NCBI RefSeq assembly: GCF_030124375.1
Contig: NZ_JASKLS010000001.1
Coordinates: forward strand, 310,001 to 374,000
Direction of reading: 5' to 3'
Origin: Sinorhizobium sp. 6-70
Lineage (GTDB): Bacteria > Pseudomonadota > Alphaproteobacteria > Rhizobiales > Rhizobiaceae
DNA length: 64,000 nucleotides
The position numbers were made by a program, and so were the translations under genes. The notes beneath the pieces were generated by a model. It saw nothing but the letters and a program-made list of their open reading frames with translations, had not been told where the DNA came from and ran no database searches. Below, one piece after another: positions 23,849 through 33,426 of this stretch. How positions within the stretch are numbered: the first letter of the stretch is position 1; each line of letters starts with the position of its first letter.

Positions 23849-25663
23849 TCAGGCCGCCCTGCCGTAAGCCGCGCGACGATTCCTTTCCTGCAGGCAGAAC
23901 TTTTCAAGCAGCGCCTTCAGCTCGCGGCTCTCGTGTGCGAGCGTCTGGCTCGCGGCAGTAGTCTCCTCCACCATCGCGGCATTCTGCTGGGTCATCTGGT
24001 CCATGCTGTTGACGGCGGTGTTGACCTCCTGAAGGCCCGTCGCCTGTTCGCGCGCGGCCGTCGCGATCGAGGCCACCTGTTCGTTCACGCGATTGACCAG
24101 GGTTTCGATCTCCATCAGAGCGTCACCGGTAGAGCGCACCAGTTCGACACCGGCGCCGACTTCCTTGACCGAGGCGCCGATCAAATCCTTGATCTCCTTG
24201 GCCGCACCGGCCGAGCGCTGGGCAAGCTCGCGCACTTCCTGGGCGACGACCGCGAAGCCGCGTCCCGCCTCGCCTGCCCGCGCGGCCTCGACGCCGGCAT
24301 TGAGCGCAAGCAGGTTGGTCTGGAAGGCGATTTCGTCGATCACGCCGATGATCTGGCTGATCCGGCTGGAGGACGCTTCGATCCGCCCCATGGCATCGAT
24401 CGCATTGCGCACGATGCCGCCGGATTTCGCCGCGCTCGCCTTCGTCTCATTGACCATGTCGCGCGCCTCGTGGGCACGGTCGGAGGCGTGGCGAACGGTC
24501 GAGGTGATCTCGTCGAGCGCCGCCGCAGTCTCTTCGAGCGCCGCCGCCTGCTGCTCCGTCCGGCGGGACAGGTTGTGGGCGGCCTCCGAAATATCCCCGG
24601 CGCTGCCGTGGACGATCTCGGTCGACTGCGAGATGGCGCCGATGACATCGCGAAGTGCCGCAACCGCCGTATTAAAGTCCTGCTGCAGCTTGGCATATTC
24701 GGGAGCGATCTCATCGACTTCGGCCGTCAGGTCGCCGCTCGCCAGCCGTTCCAGCGCCGCGCCGATCGTGTCCATCGCGTCCGCCTGCGCCTCGGCGGTC
24801 GCACGCTGGCGCTCCTCGTTGCCGCGCCGCTCCGCGTTCAGCCTGTGCTGCTGCTCCTCCTCGCGCGAGCGCAATTCAAGCCGCTCCCCGACCGAGTCGC
24901 GAAGCACGACCAGCACTTTGGCCATCTGGCCGATTTCGTCACCGCGATCGGTTTCCGGCACGTCGGAGGAAAGATCCTCGTCGGCAATCGCGCGCATCGA
25001 GATTTTCAACTTCTCGACGGGCCGCACGACGCTACGTACGATGGCCAGCGCCGCCGTCAGGATTGCCAGCGCCGCTGCGGCGAGAATGCCGGCCATCTGC
25101 CAGGCGCGCTCACGGAACATAGCAGCGAGATCGTCGGCATAGACGCCGGTGCCGACTACCCAGCCCCAGGGCTCGAAGCCGGCGACATGGGAATATTTCA
25201 ACACCGGCTCGTCTGCCCCGGGCTTCGGCCAGTAGTAGTCGACGAAGCCCTTGCCCTGCGCCTGCACCGTCTTGACGAATTCGACGAAGAGATGCTTGCC
25301 GTTCGGGTCCTTGTTGGCGGTCAGGTCCGTGCCGTCGAGTTCCGGCTTGATCGGGTGCATGACCATCGTCGGGTGCATGTCGTTGACCCAGAAATAACCG
25401 CTGTCCTGATAGCGCATTGCCTTGACGGCTTCGAGCGCACGCTTCTGCGCCTCCTCGCGCGAAAGCGTTCCGGCCGTCTCCTGTTTGTAATAGGCCTCGA
25501 ACACCGTCACGGCGTTCTCGTTCATCGCCGCAAGCATCGCCTTACGCTCCGCGACCAGCTTGTCCTGCGCCTGAACCAGACTAAATGTCAGTGCGGCCGC
25601 CATTGTCAGCAGCGCAAACCCCACCAGCGCGTAGAGACGCGCCGAAATCCGAAATTTTCTCAT
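23849..25663 (-). CDS. Methyl-accepting chemotaxis protein with periplasmic Cache sensor
   Basis: A protein of 604 residues. TM1 spans about residues 10-32. A single-Cache (sCache_2-type) periplasmic domain spans about 34-185, with [18 protein letters not shown] and [15 protein letters not shown]2 lies at about 190-212, followed by HAMP segments and the coiled-coil signalling domain, whose hairpin tip [20 protein letters not shown] is canonical. The C-terminus lacks an obvious CheR-binding pentapeptide. sCache_2 receptors often sense small carboxylates; the ligand here is unknown. No che genes lie nearby, so it is a stand-alone receptor with its own terminator. Confidence 0.93.
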   Translation of the reverse strand: MRKFRISARLYALVGFALLTMAAALTFSLVQAQDKLVAERKAMLAAMNENAVTVFEAYYKQETAGTLSREEAQKRALEAVKAMRYQDSGYFWVNDMHPTMVMHPIKPELDGTDLTANKDPNGKHLFVEFVKTVQAQGKGFVDYYWPKPGADEPVLKYSHVAGFEPWGWVVGTGVYADDLAAMFRERAWQMAGILAAAALAILTAALAIVRSVVRPVEKLKISMRAIADEDLSSDVPETDRGDEIGQMAKVLVVLRDSVGERLELRSREEEQQHRLNAERRGNEERQRATAEAQADAMDTIGAALERLASGDLTAEVDEIAPEYAKLQQDFNTAVAALRDVIGAISQSTEIVHGSAGDISEAAHNLSRRTEQQAAALEETAAALDEITSTVRHASDRAHEARDMVNETKASAAKSGGIVRNAIDAMGRIEASSSRISQIIGVIDEIAFQTNLLALNAGVEAARAGEAGRGFAVVAQEVRELAQRSAGAAKEIKDLIGASVKEVGAGVELVRSTGDALMEIETLVNRVNEQVASIATAAREQATGLQEVNTAVNSMDQMTQQNAAMVEETTAASQTLAHESRELKALLEKFCLQERNRRAAYGRAA

Positions 25664-25875
25664 CCCCAGCCTCCACTTTGAGGCTGCAGGATAGGCGCAG
25701 GTCTTTGCAAAGCCCCTAACAACGGATCACTAATTTTCGCGGTACTCACCTAACGGTTTAAGAACCGCCGAATGCCTCCCCAGGTCTCTCGCTCCACACG
25801 GAATTGTCGGCAGGCACTCTTTCCTTGTCGACCGACCATGCGGTAGATCTTGTTCGCCAACAGGGAGACGGGCTG

Positions 25876-26262
25876 ATGACCGAAGCGACCAAGCCGAATG
25901 GCGAGCTTACCTTGCGCACCCTCGCCATGCCCGGTGACGCCAATGCCGCCGGCGATATCTTCGGTGGCTGGGTTATGGCCCAGATGGACCTTTCCTGCGG
26001 CATCCGCGCCGCTGAACGCGCCAGGGGTCGCGTGGTGACGGCCGCCGTCAAGGAAATGGCCTTCGCCCTGCCGGTGAAGATCGGCGACACGCTTTGCATC
26101 TACACCGATATCGTCAAGGTCGGGCGTACATCGATGACGTTGAAGGTAGAGGCCTGGGCGCAGCGTTACCTCTCGCATGTCATGGACAAGGTCACGGACG
26201 CCATCTTCGTGATGGTGGCGCTCGATTCAACCGGCAAGCCGACGCCGGTACCGGAAGAATAG
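25876..26262 (+). CDS. Acyl-CoA thioesterase, YciA-like hotdog fold
   Basis: A 128-residue cytoplasmic enzyme. The hotdog signature PGDANAAGDIFGGWVMAQMD carries the catalytic Asp and the helix that caps the active site; VVTAAVKEMAFALPVKIGD follows. The family hydrolyses a range of acyl-CoAs. The ATG at 25876 has GGGAG about 10 bp upstream; an in-frame ATG 72 bp earlier adds a non-conserved stretch. The next gene begins 9 bp after the stop, so the two are probably co-transcribed. Confidence 0.92.
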   Translation: MTEATKPNGELTLRTLAMPGDANAAGDIFGGWVMAQMDLSCGIRAAERARGRVVTAAVKEMAFALPVKIGDTLCIYTDIVKVGRTSMTLKVEAWAQRYLSHVMDKVTDAIFVMVALDSTGKPTPVPEE

Positions 26263-26270
26263 CCGGGCAG

Positions 26271-26861
26271 ATGGAAGCGCCCGCGCCAGATCCAGCGATC
26301 TTCTCCCATATCCGCATCGTCATGGGCATGATCATCAGCCTGAGCCTGGCGCGGCTCTTGAGCGGTGTCGCACTTTTCGTCCAGCATCCCGGCAAGACCA
26401 AGGTCTACTGGATCCATCTTGGCTGGGTGCTGTTCATGTTCGTATTCCTGCTGCACTTCTGGTGGTGGGAATATTACCTGCACGCGCTCGCAGTGATCGA
26501 TTTCAGCGTCTATCTCTTTGTCATTCTCTACGCCTGCATCTACTTTTTCCTCTGTGTGCTGCTCTTTCCGACTTCGCTGGACGAATATGCCGGCTACGAG
26601 GAATATTTCCTGTCGCGGCGCGCGTGGTTCTTCGGCTTCCTCGCGGTCGCCTTTGCCGTCGACCTCCTCGATACGGCACTCAAGGGCAAAGCCCATTTCG
26701 AAAGCTACGGCCTCGAATATCCGCTGCGCAACGCGACCTACATCATCCTGTGCGTCGTCGCCGCCTGGACGCCGAACAGGAGTTTTCACGCGATCTTCCT
26801 CGTCGGTGGTCTGGTCTACCAGCTGATCTGGATCTTTCGCGCCTTCGACCTGCTTAGCTGA
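26271..26861 (+). CDS. Conserved hypothetical membrane protein
   Basis: A 196-residue protein with about six hydrophobic segments (for example VYWIHLGWVLFMFVFLLHFW, and YLFVILYACIYFFLCVLLF) and a short acidic cytoplasmic loop (TSLDEYAGYEEYF). I do not recognise a family with a known function. The ATG at 26271 follows CCGGGCAG and leaves a 9-bp gap after the thioesterase stop; a longer ORF that starts inside the thioesterase is rejected. Aromatic-rich spans (HFWWWEYY) are notable. Confidence 0.78.
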   Translation: MEAPAPDPAIFSHIRIVMGMIISLSLARLLSGVALFVQHPGKTKVYWIHLGWVLFMFVFLLHFWWWEYYLHALAVIDFSVYLFVILYACIYFFLCVLLFPTSLDEYAGYEEYFLSRRAWFFGFLAVAFAVDLLDTALKGKAHFESYGLEYPLRNATYIILCVVAAWTPNRSFHAIFLVGGLVYQLIWIFRAFDLLS

Positions 26862-26930
26862 TCGAGCCGAACATGACGCCCCGCAACGAGCCCTCCAATA
26901 GCCGTCTGCTTTCGCCAACGTAGGCGCTCT

Positions 26931-27043
26931 TGCCCCTCACCCTGGCCCTCTCCCCGCTCGCGGGGAGAGGGGAATCTGGAGCGAGCCGCTTGTCCCTTCT
27001 CCCCGCCTGCGGGGAGAAGGTGCCGGCAGGCGGATGAGGGGCA
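26931..27043. repeat. Rhizobial GC-rich palindromic repeat, family 3, copy 1
   Basis: Bounded by TGCCCCTCACCC and GATGAGGGGCA, with two internal hairpins, CTCTCCCCGCTCGCGGGGAGAG and TTCTCCCCGCCTGCGGGGAGAA. Two further copies lie at 33286 and 46775. Confidence 0.85.
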
Positions 27044-27047
27044 TTAC

Positions 27048-27401
27048 TCACCCCTTGAAAATGAACGAGGCGCCAGCGGCGATCAGCGCGAAGCCGACGA
27101 CGTGGTGCCAGCCGATCGATTCCTTCAGCCAGAAAACGGAGAAGATGACGAAGATGGTAAGCGTGATCACCTCCTGCATCGTCTTCAACTGCGCCGCCGA
27201 ATAGACCGAGTGGCCAATGCGGTTGGCTGGCACCGCCAGCCAGTACTCGAAGAAGGCAATGCCCCAGCTCGCGACGATGACGATATAGAGCGGTGACGAC
27301 GTGAACTTCAGGTGACCATACCAGGCAAAGGTCATGAAGACGTTGGAGACAAGCAGAAGCAGCACCGGCCAGACATAGGCGGGATTGATGGCGAACGGCA
27401 T
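27048..27401 (-). CDS. DMT-superfamily membrane protein, DUF486
   Basis: A 117-residue protein with four membrane segments and the DUF486 features VFMTFAWYGHLK, AFFEYWLAVPANRIGH and FSVFWLKESIGWHHVVGF. It is the size of a small multidrug-resistance-like half transporter, but DUF486 function is unknown. It sits alone: a family 3 repeat lies just 5 bp beyond its stop, and uvrB diverges on the other side. Confidence 0.88.
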   Translation of the reverse strand: MPFAINPAYVWPVLLLLVSNVFMTFAWYGHLKFTSSPLYIVIVASWGIAFFEYWLAVPANRIGHSVYSAAQLKTMQEVITLTIFVIFSVFWLKESIGWHHVVGFALIAAGASFIFKG

Positions 27402-27660
27402 GGAGACCTCGGGAGAGCGCGAATCGTTTTCCCGAAGATGAGCCGATCGAGATCACCACCGCAAGCGCCCTTGCCGTGCTGAAACCGCGCTTTCCAGGAT
27501 CTCCTCAGGCAAAACCCTTCCCGACCGATCTGGCCACTGGCAACCCTTGCATGCGGCATCGAGTGCCGAGCCAATCCAGGTTGCGCGAAACGCCGGTTTC
27601 GTTTCCCTTTTGTACTCGTTCCCCCTTCACATTCGGGCTGACTCTGTCCATATTCCGGCC

Positions 27661-30600
27661 ATGGCCCAAAATCCGAAGAACTCCCCGAAGAAATCGTCAA
27701 CACCGAGCGGTTTCGAAGAAGCCCCACAGGCGCCGCTTTCCGGCACGCCGCTGTCCGGCAATGTCTCCGATTGGGTGAAGCAACTCGAGGCGGAAGCGGA
27801 AGCAAGCACCTTCGAAAGCCAGCGGGAGATCGCCTCCAAGGCGGGCAAGCATCGCAAGAAGGTGGAAATTGCTGCTTCGAAATCCGCGGCCAAGGAAAAG
27901 TCGGCCGACGCAGCGCGCGGCGGCAAGGGCAAGCCGGAGATCGTCGGCGGCAAGACCGCCCGCGGCACGTCGATGGGCGGCAGCCATGATCCGAAGACGC
28001 GCGCCGCCGCGGGGCTCAATCCGGTGGCCGGCCTCGATGTCGCACTGGAGGATGCCGACAAGCTGACGGCCGGTTCCGGCGTCACCGCCACCGTGGAGGC
28101 GCTCGCCAAGCTGATCGAGAGCGGCAACCCGCTGTTCAAGGACGGCAAGCTCTGGACGCCGCACCGCCCTGCCCGGCCCGAGAAATCGGAAGGCGGCATT
28201 TCGCTGAACATGGTGACCGACTATCAGCCCTCCGGCGACCAGCCGACGGCGATCGCCGATCTGGTCGAAGGTCTCGGTTCCGGCGAGCGCAACCAGGTTC
28301 TGCTTGGCGTCACCGGCTCGGGAAAAACCTTCACCATGGCCAAGGTGATCGAGGCGACGCAGCGTCCGGCCGTCATCCTGGCTCCGAACAAGACGCTCGC
28401 CGCCCAGCTCTATTCCGAATTCAAGAACTTCTTCCCGGACAACGCGGTCGAGTATTTCGTCTCCTACTACGACTACTACCAGCCGGAAGCCTATGTGCCG
28501 CGCTCGGACACCTATATCGAGAAGGAATCCTCGATCAACGAACAGATCGACCGCATGCGCCACTCGGCGACGCGCTCGCTCCTCGAACGTGACGATGTGG
28601 TCATCGTCGCCTCGGTCTCCTGCATCTACGGTATCGGCTCGGTCGAAACCTATACGGCGATGACCTTCCAGATGAATGTCGGCGATCGGCTCGACCAGCG
28701 GCAATTGCTGGCCGACCTCGTGGCGCAGCAGTACAAGCGCCGCGACATGGATTTCCAGCGCGGCTCGTTCCGCGTGCGCGGCGACACCATCGAGATCTTC
28801 CCCGCCCACCTGGAGGATGCCGCCTGGCGCATCTCGATGTTCGGCGACGAGATCGACTCCATCACCGAGTTCGATCCGCTGACCGGCCAGAAGACCGGCG
28901 ACCTGAAGTCCGTGAAGATCTACGCCAACTCGCACTATGTGACGCCGCGACCGACGCTGAACGCCGCCATCAAGGCAATCAAGGACGAGCTGACCTTCCG
29001 CCTGGCCGAACTGGAGCACGCCGGCCGCCTGCTGGAAGCGCAGCGGCTGGAGCAGCGCACCCGTTATGACCTCGAAATGCTGGAAGCCACCGGCTCCTGC
29101 CAGGGCATCGAGAACTATTCGCGTTACTTGACCGGCCGCAAGCCGGGCGAGCCGCCGCCGACGCTGTTCGAATATATTCCCGACAACGCGCTGATCTTCA
29201 TCGACGAGAGCCACGTCACCATCCCGCAGATCGGTGGCATGTATCGCGGCGACTTCCGCCGCAAGGCGACGCTGGCCGAATACGGCTTCCGCCTGCCCTC
29301 CTGCATGGACAACCGGCCGCTGCGTTTCGAGGAATGGGACGCGATGCGCCCGGACACCATCGCCGTCTCCGCGACGCCCGGCGGCTGGGAGATGGAACAG
29401 TCCGGCGGTGTCTTTGCCGAACAGGTGATCCGCCCGACCGGCCTCATCGACCCGCCGGTCGAAGTGCGCTCGGCGAAGACCCAGGTCGACGACGTGCTCG
29501 GAGAAATCCGCGAGACGGCTGCCGCCGGCTATCGCACGCTCGTCACCGTGCTCACCAAGCGCATGGCCGAGGATCTCACCGAATACCTGCACGAGCAGGG
29601 CGTGCGGGTGCGCTACATGCACTCCGACATCGACACGCTGGAACGCATCGAGATCATCCGCGACCTCCGCCTCGGCGCCTTCGACGTGCTGGTCGGCATC
29701 AACCTGTTGCGCGAGGGCCTCGACATTCCCGAATGCGGCTTCGTCGCCATCCTAGACGCCGACAAGGAAGGGTTCCTGCGCTCGGAAACATCGCTGATCC
29801 AGACGATCGGCCGCGCCGCCCGCAACGTCGACGGCAAGGTCATCCTCTATGCCGACACCATCACCGGCTCCATGCAGCGCGCTATGGAGGAAACCGCCCG
29901 CCGCCGCGAGAAGCAGATGGCCTACAACCTCGAAAACGGCATCACGCCGGAATCGGTGAAGGCGAAGATCTCCGACATCCTCGATTCGGTCTACGAGCGC
30001 GACCACGTCCGCGCCGACATTTCCGGTGTCTCCGGCAAGGGGTTTGCCGACGGCGGCCACCTCGTCGGCAACAATCTGCAGGCGCATCTCAACGCGCTCG
30101 AAAAACAGATGCGCGACGCCGCCGCCGACCTCGACTTCGAAACCGCCGCACGACTGCGCGACGAGATCAAGCGCCTCAAGGCCGCCGAACTCGCCGCGCT
30201 GGACGATCCGCTGGCACGGGAAGAGGCGCGGAGTGCCGAAGGCGCGACAGGGAAACGAAAAGAAGAGGCGCGGAGTGCGGAGGTTCGCAAGGGTGCAGGC
30301 GGCTCAACGGGGGCTCCGTCATCCTCGGGTTCGACCCGAGGATCCACCGCGGCGGATTCCAAATCGCTCTTCCAGAAACCCTCGCTCGACGACATGGGGC
30401 CAGGCACCGACACCGAACGCCCGCTTTTCCGCAAGCCGGACCTCGACGAAATGGGCCGCGACGTGGCCGTCCCTACAGGCAAGGGCCAATCGCTGTTCCG
30501 CAAGAACACCCTCGACGAGATGACCGTCGGCCGAACGGAAAAGCCGGTGACAGGAAAGGTGCCCGAGAAGCCGCTGATCCGGGCGAAGCCAGGCGCCGGC

Positions 30601-30675
30601 TCCTATGAGGATCCGGCGGAGGAGAAGCGACGCAAGGGGCGGACGAAGGGCAAGACTGGGCGGCCGGGGCGGTAG
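27661..30675 (+). CDS. uvrB: Excinuclease ABC subunit B with N- and C-terminal extensions
   Basis: A 1004-residue protein, long against about 670 for Escherichia coli UvrB. UvrB loads onto damaged DNA with UvrA and recruits UvrC in nucleotide excision repair. Residues 1-178 are a Lys/Ala/Ser-rich extension. The core begins at about 179 with [12 protein letters not shown]; Walker A GVTGSGKT is at about 216, the beta-hairpin [12 protein letters not shown] at about 268 and DESH at about 515. The UVR motif near 810-840 ([15 protein letters not shown]) ends the conserved part. The last 160 residues are low complexity and contain a DNA palindrome at 30321 plus three SLFxKPxLDEM-like repeats. The ATG at 27661 is preferred over one 114 bp upstream. 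Confidence 0.95.
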   Translation: MAQNPKNSPKKSSTPSGFEEAPQAPLSGTPLSGNVSDWVKQLEAEAEASTFESQREIASKAGKHRKKVEIAASKSAAKEKSADAARGGKGKPEIVGGKTARGTSMGGSHDPKTRAAAGLNPVAGLDVALEDADKLTAGSGVTATVEALAKLIESGNPLFKDGKLWTPHRPARPEKSEGGISLNMVTDYQPSGDQPTAIADLVEGLGSGERNQVLLGVTGSGKTFTMAKVIEATQRPAVILAPNKTLAAQLYSEFKNFFPDNAVEYFVSYYDYYQPEAYVPRSDTYIEKESSINEQIDRMRHSATRSLLERDDVVIVASVSCIYGIGSVETYTAMTFQMNVGDRLDQRQLLADLVAQQYKRRDMDFQRGSFRVRGDTIEIFPAHLEDAAWRISMFGDEIDSITEFDPLTGQKTGDLKSVKIYANSHYVTPRPTLNAAIKAIKDELTFRLAELEHAGRLLEAQRLEQRTRYDLEMLEATGSCQGIENYSRYLTGRKPGEPPPTLFEYIPDNALIFIDESHVTIPQIGGMYRGDFRRKATLAEYGFRLPSCMDNRPLRFEEWDAMRPDTIAVSATPGGWEMEQSGGVFAEQVIRPTGLIDPPVEVRSAKTQVDDVLGEIRETAAAGYRTLVTVLTKRMAEDLTEYLHEQGVRVRYMHSDIDTLERIEIIRDLRLGAFDVLVGINLLREGLDIPECGFVAILDADKEGFLRSETSLIQTIGRAARNVDGKVILYADTITGSMQRAMEETARRREKQMAYNLENGITPESVKAKISDILDSVYERDHVRADISGVSGKGFADGGHLVGNNLQAHLNALEKQMRDAAADLDFETAARLRDEIKRLKAAELAALDDPLAREEARSAEGATGKRKEEARSAEVRKGAGGSTGAPSSSGSTRGSTAADSKSLFQKPSLDDMGPGTDTERPLFRKPDLDEMGRDVAVPTGKGQSLFRKNTLDEMTVGRTEKPVTGKVPEKPLIRAKPGAGSYEDPAEEKRRKGRTKGKTGRPGR
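30321..30343. repeat. Palindromic element inside the uvrB reading frame
   Basis: ATCCTCGGGT and ACCCGAGGAT are perfect 10-bp arms around TCG. The word TCCTCGGG...CCCGAGGATC is a common intergenic palindrome in alphaproteobacteria, yet here it is in frame and encodes SSSGSTRGS. It lies within the Gly/Ser/Ala-rich C-terminal tail, which suggests an insertion tolerated in a linker. Confidence 0.7.
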
Positions 30676-31013
30676 CCGCCCGTGCACCGGGGTATCAGAA
30701 ACCGACACAGCAGGACTGCCTCAGGTTGATGAGCGAGCTAATCCGAGTAGCCTTACCCTGCGGTTGGAAGAAATAATTCCGCAAAGCGTTGGTGGTCATG
30801 GCGAGCTAAAACCGCCGAGAATCGTCACTACTGTAGAACGATTTCCGCACATCAAACGCCCACCGATGATTCATCTTCAACGGTCATTTGGCAAAGTTGC
30901 TTCCCCGGTCGCCGCCCTGCCAAAACCCCTTATTTTTTATGGAACTTTCCTCCCTATTGCGGATTTGGTCATTGCCTCATTTAAGGCAATACTAAATTAG
31001 GGAGAAAAAAGAC
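30676..31013. other. Non-coding gap downstream of uvrB
   Basis: A 338-bp gap. No convincing gene or repeat is seen. The right 110 bp turn AT-rich (TTATTTTTTATGGAACTTTC near 30930) and probably hold the promoter of the Gly-rich secreted protein gene. Confidence 0.5.
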
Positions 31014-31577
31014 ATGAAAACCCTACATGTACTTCTTACGGGCACCGGCCTGGCTCTTATGTCGGTCGGATTTTTTGCGTCGACAACGGTTCCCGCGCGC
31101 GCCCAGGGCGCCGAGCGGCCGATACTCACGGCTGATCAGTGTAGTCCGCTTACAGAGGGCAATTATCAGCTTTGCTGCATGGCGCGGAACCGCAACATGA
31201 TCCTCACCGCAGAGCAAATCGAGCAATGTCCGCCCTTGTCTACAGCTGCGATCACGAGTGCCAACCCCTTCGGAACGACCGATAATACCTTCCCCAGCGG
31301 CGGTGCCTTCGGCGGCGGCGGCTCGAGTGGTGGCGGTGGTGCCAGCGGCGGCGGTAGCGGCGGTGGTGGTGCCGGCGGTAGCGTCGGTGGTGGTGCCGGT
31401 GGCGGCGGTGGTGTCGGCGTCGGCGGCGATGGTGGTGGTGGTAGTACCGGCGGCGATAGTGGCGGTAGTGCCGGCGGCGATACAGGTGGCGTCAGCGAGG
31501 ACGGCGACCACGGCGCCGGCGGCGATGTTGGCAGTGCGTCCGCTTCAGCCGATGTATCCGCGACGGCCGGCGACTGA
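31014..31577 (+). CDS. Secreted glycine-rich protein with small Cys domain
   Basis: A 187-residue protein. A signal peptide of about 30 residues ends in PARA. The mature N-terminus carries a small four-Cys region (DQCSPLTEGNYQLCCMARNR, then EQCPP). Residues about 95-187 are almost all Gly, Ser, Ala, Val and Asp, with GG-rich repeats and an acidic end. AGGGAG lies just upstream of the ATG. I do not recognise the family. Gly-rich exported tails occur in envelope-associated proteins, but function is unknown. The tail DNA is a run of ggt/ggc codons, so its length may vary between strains. Confidence 0.72.
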   Translation: MKTLHVLLTGTGLALMSVGFFASTTVPARAQGAERPILTADQCSPLTEGNYQLCCMARNRNMILTAEQIEQCPPLSTAAITSANPFGTTDNTFPSGGAFGGGGSSGGGGASGGGSGGGGAGGSVGGGAGGGGGVGVGGDGGGGSTGGDSGGSAGGDTGGVSEDGDHGAGGDVGSASASADVSATAGD

Positions 31578-31918
31578 TGACCACGCGCAGTCTCTCCGGG
31601 CCATTGCGGCCGGCGCGACTTTCGTCCTGACGATGGCGTAGCCGAGTGGACCAAGCCTCGGGATTGAGAAATCCGAGGAAGAGGTCAATAGCGTTCGTTG
31701 TGCTGCCGCAGCCGGCGCCAGTTCGCCTGGCGGACAAGGGTTGCTACCGGGCGTGGTTCGTGGCTCGTCGTTGGCCGCAGGACAATGGTCGCCGCAAACT
31801 CGCCCTGGCGGCCTTCGCCCAGCCAGCGGAATTGGCGTCGCGCGGCAGGAACAGTGCAGTGCCTGAATTCACCTCGGCCGTGCAGAGCGGATGATTCCTA
31901 CCGTCGCATGATAGCGCC
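31578..31918. other. Non-coding gap between convergent genes
   Basis: A 341-bp stretch between the Gly-rich gene (plus) and the J-domain gene (minus). No credible ORF, tRNA or strong hairpin is visible. A segment near 31635 resembles tRNA-Ser/Leu words by chance only and lacks a cloverleaf. Confidence 0.4.
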
Positions 31919-32515
31919 CTACTCCGCCGCGCGCGGCTTCGCCTCCAACGCCTCCAGCTCATACGAATACCCCTCCAGCATCGTATAGGCCTGCTCGATC
32001 GCCTCGATCTGCGATTCGGCGTTCTTGATCGCCTCGGCGATCGACTGGCTGCGCGCGCGCAGCATCGAGCCGAGCACGTCGGTTTCCGGCCGCCGGCCGA
32101 GGCGGTCGAGGTGTTTGCGGACGCGCGAGCGGTGGCGTTCGAGCTCGAGGATGTGGAAGCGGTTCTTGACGATGTCGTCGGAGAGTTTTCGGCGCATCGC
32201 CGCGACCGGATCGAAGGTGCCGGGCTCGCGCTCGTCGAGGATGAAGTCGTTGACCAGCGCTTCGAGCATCATCAGGCCCTTGAGGTCCCGGGGATCCGCG
32301 AGCTGCGGATCGTAGCCGGTGTCGTCATAGACCTTGCGGCGCACTGGATCCTTGAGCAGGTCATAGGCGGCCTGCAGCTTACCGAACTGCTCGGCATCGC
32401 CGCCGCGGTCCGGATGCGCGGTCTTTACGGCCTTTCGATAGGCAGTCCGGATCGCCCGCTCGTCGGCGTCGCGCTCAATTCCGAGGAGGACATAGGGATC
32501 GATCACGCCGGGCAC
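31919..32515 (-). CDS. J-domain (DnaJ-like) protein
   Basis: A 198-residue cytoplasmic protein. The N-terminal J-domain (residues about 5-68) contains YVLLGIERDADERAIRTAYR and the required HPD motif (KTAHPDRGGD). The rest is a helical region with a likely coiled coil (ILELERHRSRVRKHLDRL). It lacks the Gly/Phe and zinc-finger parts of classical DnaJ. It would stimulate a DnaK partner on a specific client; no hsp70 gene is nearby. It is divergent from cspA. Confidence 0.88.
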   Translation of the reverse strand: MPGVIDPYVLLGIERDADERAIRTAYRKAVKTAHPDRGGDAEQFGKLQAAYDLLKDPVRRKVYDDTGYDPQLADPRDLKGLMMLEALVNDFILDEREPGTFDPVAAMRRKLSDDIVKNRFHILELERHRSRVRKHLDRLGRRPETDVLGSMLRARSQSIAEAIKNAESQIEAIEQAYTMLEGYSYELEALEAKPRAAE

Positions 32516-32995
32516 CTGTTGTTCATCAATTGCAATGTTCCTCTCCGGCCAGACCTACCGGTTCGCCGCGTCGGCAGCAAGCCCGTGATGGTTGCATCCG
32601 GGCTCGCTACGCTCAGCCGAGCGTCGGGACGAAAATGTGGTCAGAAAGAGGCAATCCACGACATTTCGGGATCTGTGTGCCGCCGAGCGAAGCCGCGCAA
32701 GAGGCCGGGGCCAAGGCATTGCGCCCGGCTTTGCGGCATCCGGAAACTTCGCTTGCCTTTTTCTGCAAATACTGCCACTTCTAGCATTGTTCGGGCGTTT
32801 TCAATCCCGGAGACTGGACTTTCGTTTGAGCCCGGCCATTCCGCCGGGACTGCCGCAAGCGGCATCGTTGACGTCTTTTCCCCGATATCGTGACCACTCG
32901 ACGCCTTTCAGTGCCGATAGCGCTGAAGACGACCCGTTCGCATCCCTCCGGGGGCGCGGACAACCAACTAAGACTGAAGGAAAAGGACTTCTTCC
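32516..32995. other. Long non-coding region upstream of cspA
   Basis: 480 bp between the divergent J-domain gene and cspA. No protein gene is convincing. Part is probably the long 5-prime leader usual for cspA genes; I could not pick a promoter or a defined thermosensor fold by eye. Confidence 0.45.
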
Positions 32996-33208
32996 ATGAC
33001 CACCAAGGGCACCGTAAAATTCTTCAACCAGGACAAGGGTTTTGGTTTCATCACGCCGGAAGGCGGCGCGAAGGACGTTTTCGTCCACATTTCCGCCGTT
33101 CAGGCCGCTGGCCTCGCAACGCTGAAGGACGGCCAGCAGGTCTCCTTCGACACCGAGCCGGACCGCATGGGCAAAGGCCCGAAGGCCGTCAACCTCCAGG
33201 CTCTCTAA
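32996..33208 (+). CDS. cspA: Cold shock protein
   Basis: A 70-residue OB-fold nucleic-acid-binding protein. It has the RNP1 motif KGFGFI and the RNP2-like motif VFVHIS, with [11 protein letters not shown] at the start. Such proteins melt RNA structure during cold or stress. AAGGA lies about 12 bp upstream of the ATG. The gene is monocistronic, with a long leader upstream and a strong terminator downstream. Confidence 0.95.
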   Translation: MTTKGTVKFFNQDKGFGFITPEGGAKDVFVHISAVQAAGLATLKDGQQVSFDTEPDRMGKGPKAVNLQAL

Positions 33209-33234
33209 GCCGGACCTTTCGGTTGGATTTGAAG

Positions 33235-33267
33235 AACGGCGCTTCGCAAGAGGCGCCGTTTTTTTGT
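33235..33267 (+). terminator. Rho-independent terminator of cspA
   Basis: AACGGCGC (33235-33242) pairs with GCGCCGTT (33253-33260) and is followed by a run of T residues, TTTTTT. It lies 27 bp after the cspA stop. Confidence 0.85.
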
Positions 33268-33285
33268 TGGGTAGCGTTCGGCAAA

Positions 33286-33399
33286 GCCCCTCATCCGGCC
33301 TGCCGGCCACCTTCTCCCCGCAAGCGGGGCGAAGGAAACGTGCGGCACGCTCTCAGTCCCCTCGCCCCGCTCGCGGGGAGAGGGCTAGGGTGAGGGGCA
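33286..33399. repeat. Rhizobial GC-rich palindromic repeat, family 3, copy 2
   Basis: Bounded by GCCCCTCATCCGG and GGGTGAGGGGC, with internal hairpins around TTCTCCCCGCAAGCGGGGCGAA and CGCCCCGCTCGCGGGGAGAG. It is inverted relative to copy 1. Confidence 0.85.
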
Positions 33400-33426
33400 T
33401 CCAGGAACGAAAGAGTCCTGATATGC

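Noticed and set aside
27697..29622. 641-codon minus-strand ORF opposite uvrB
   Set aside because: It is an antisense shadow of uvrB caused by high-GC codon bias; its product has the Arg/His/Val-rich composition typical of such shadows.
31636..31720. tRNA-like start (GGCGTAGCCGAGTGGACCAAGC)
   Set aside because: No acceptor stem, anticodon loop or TTCRANY T-loop can be formed; chance similarity.
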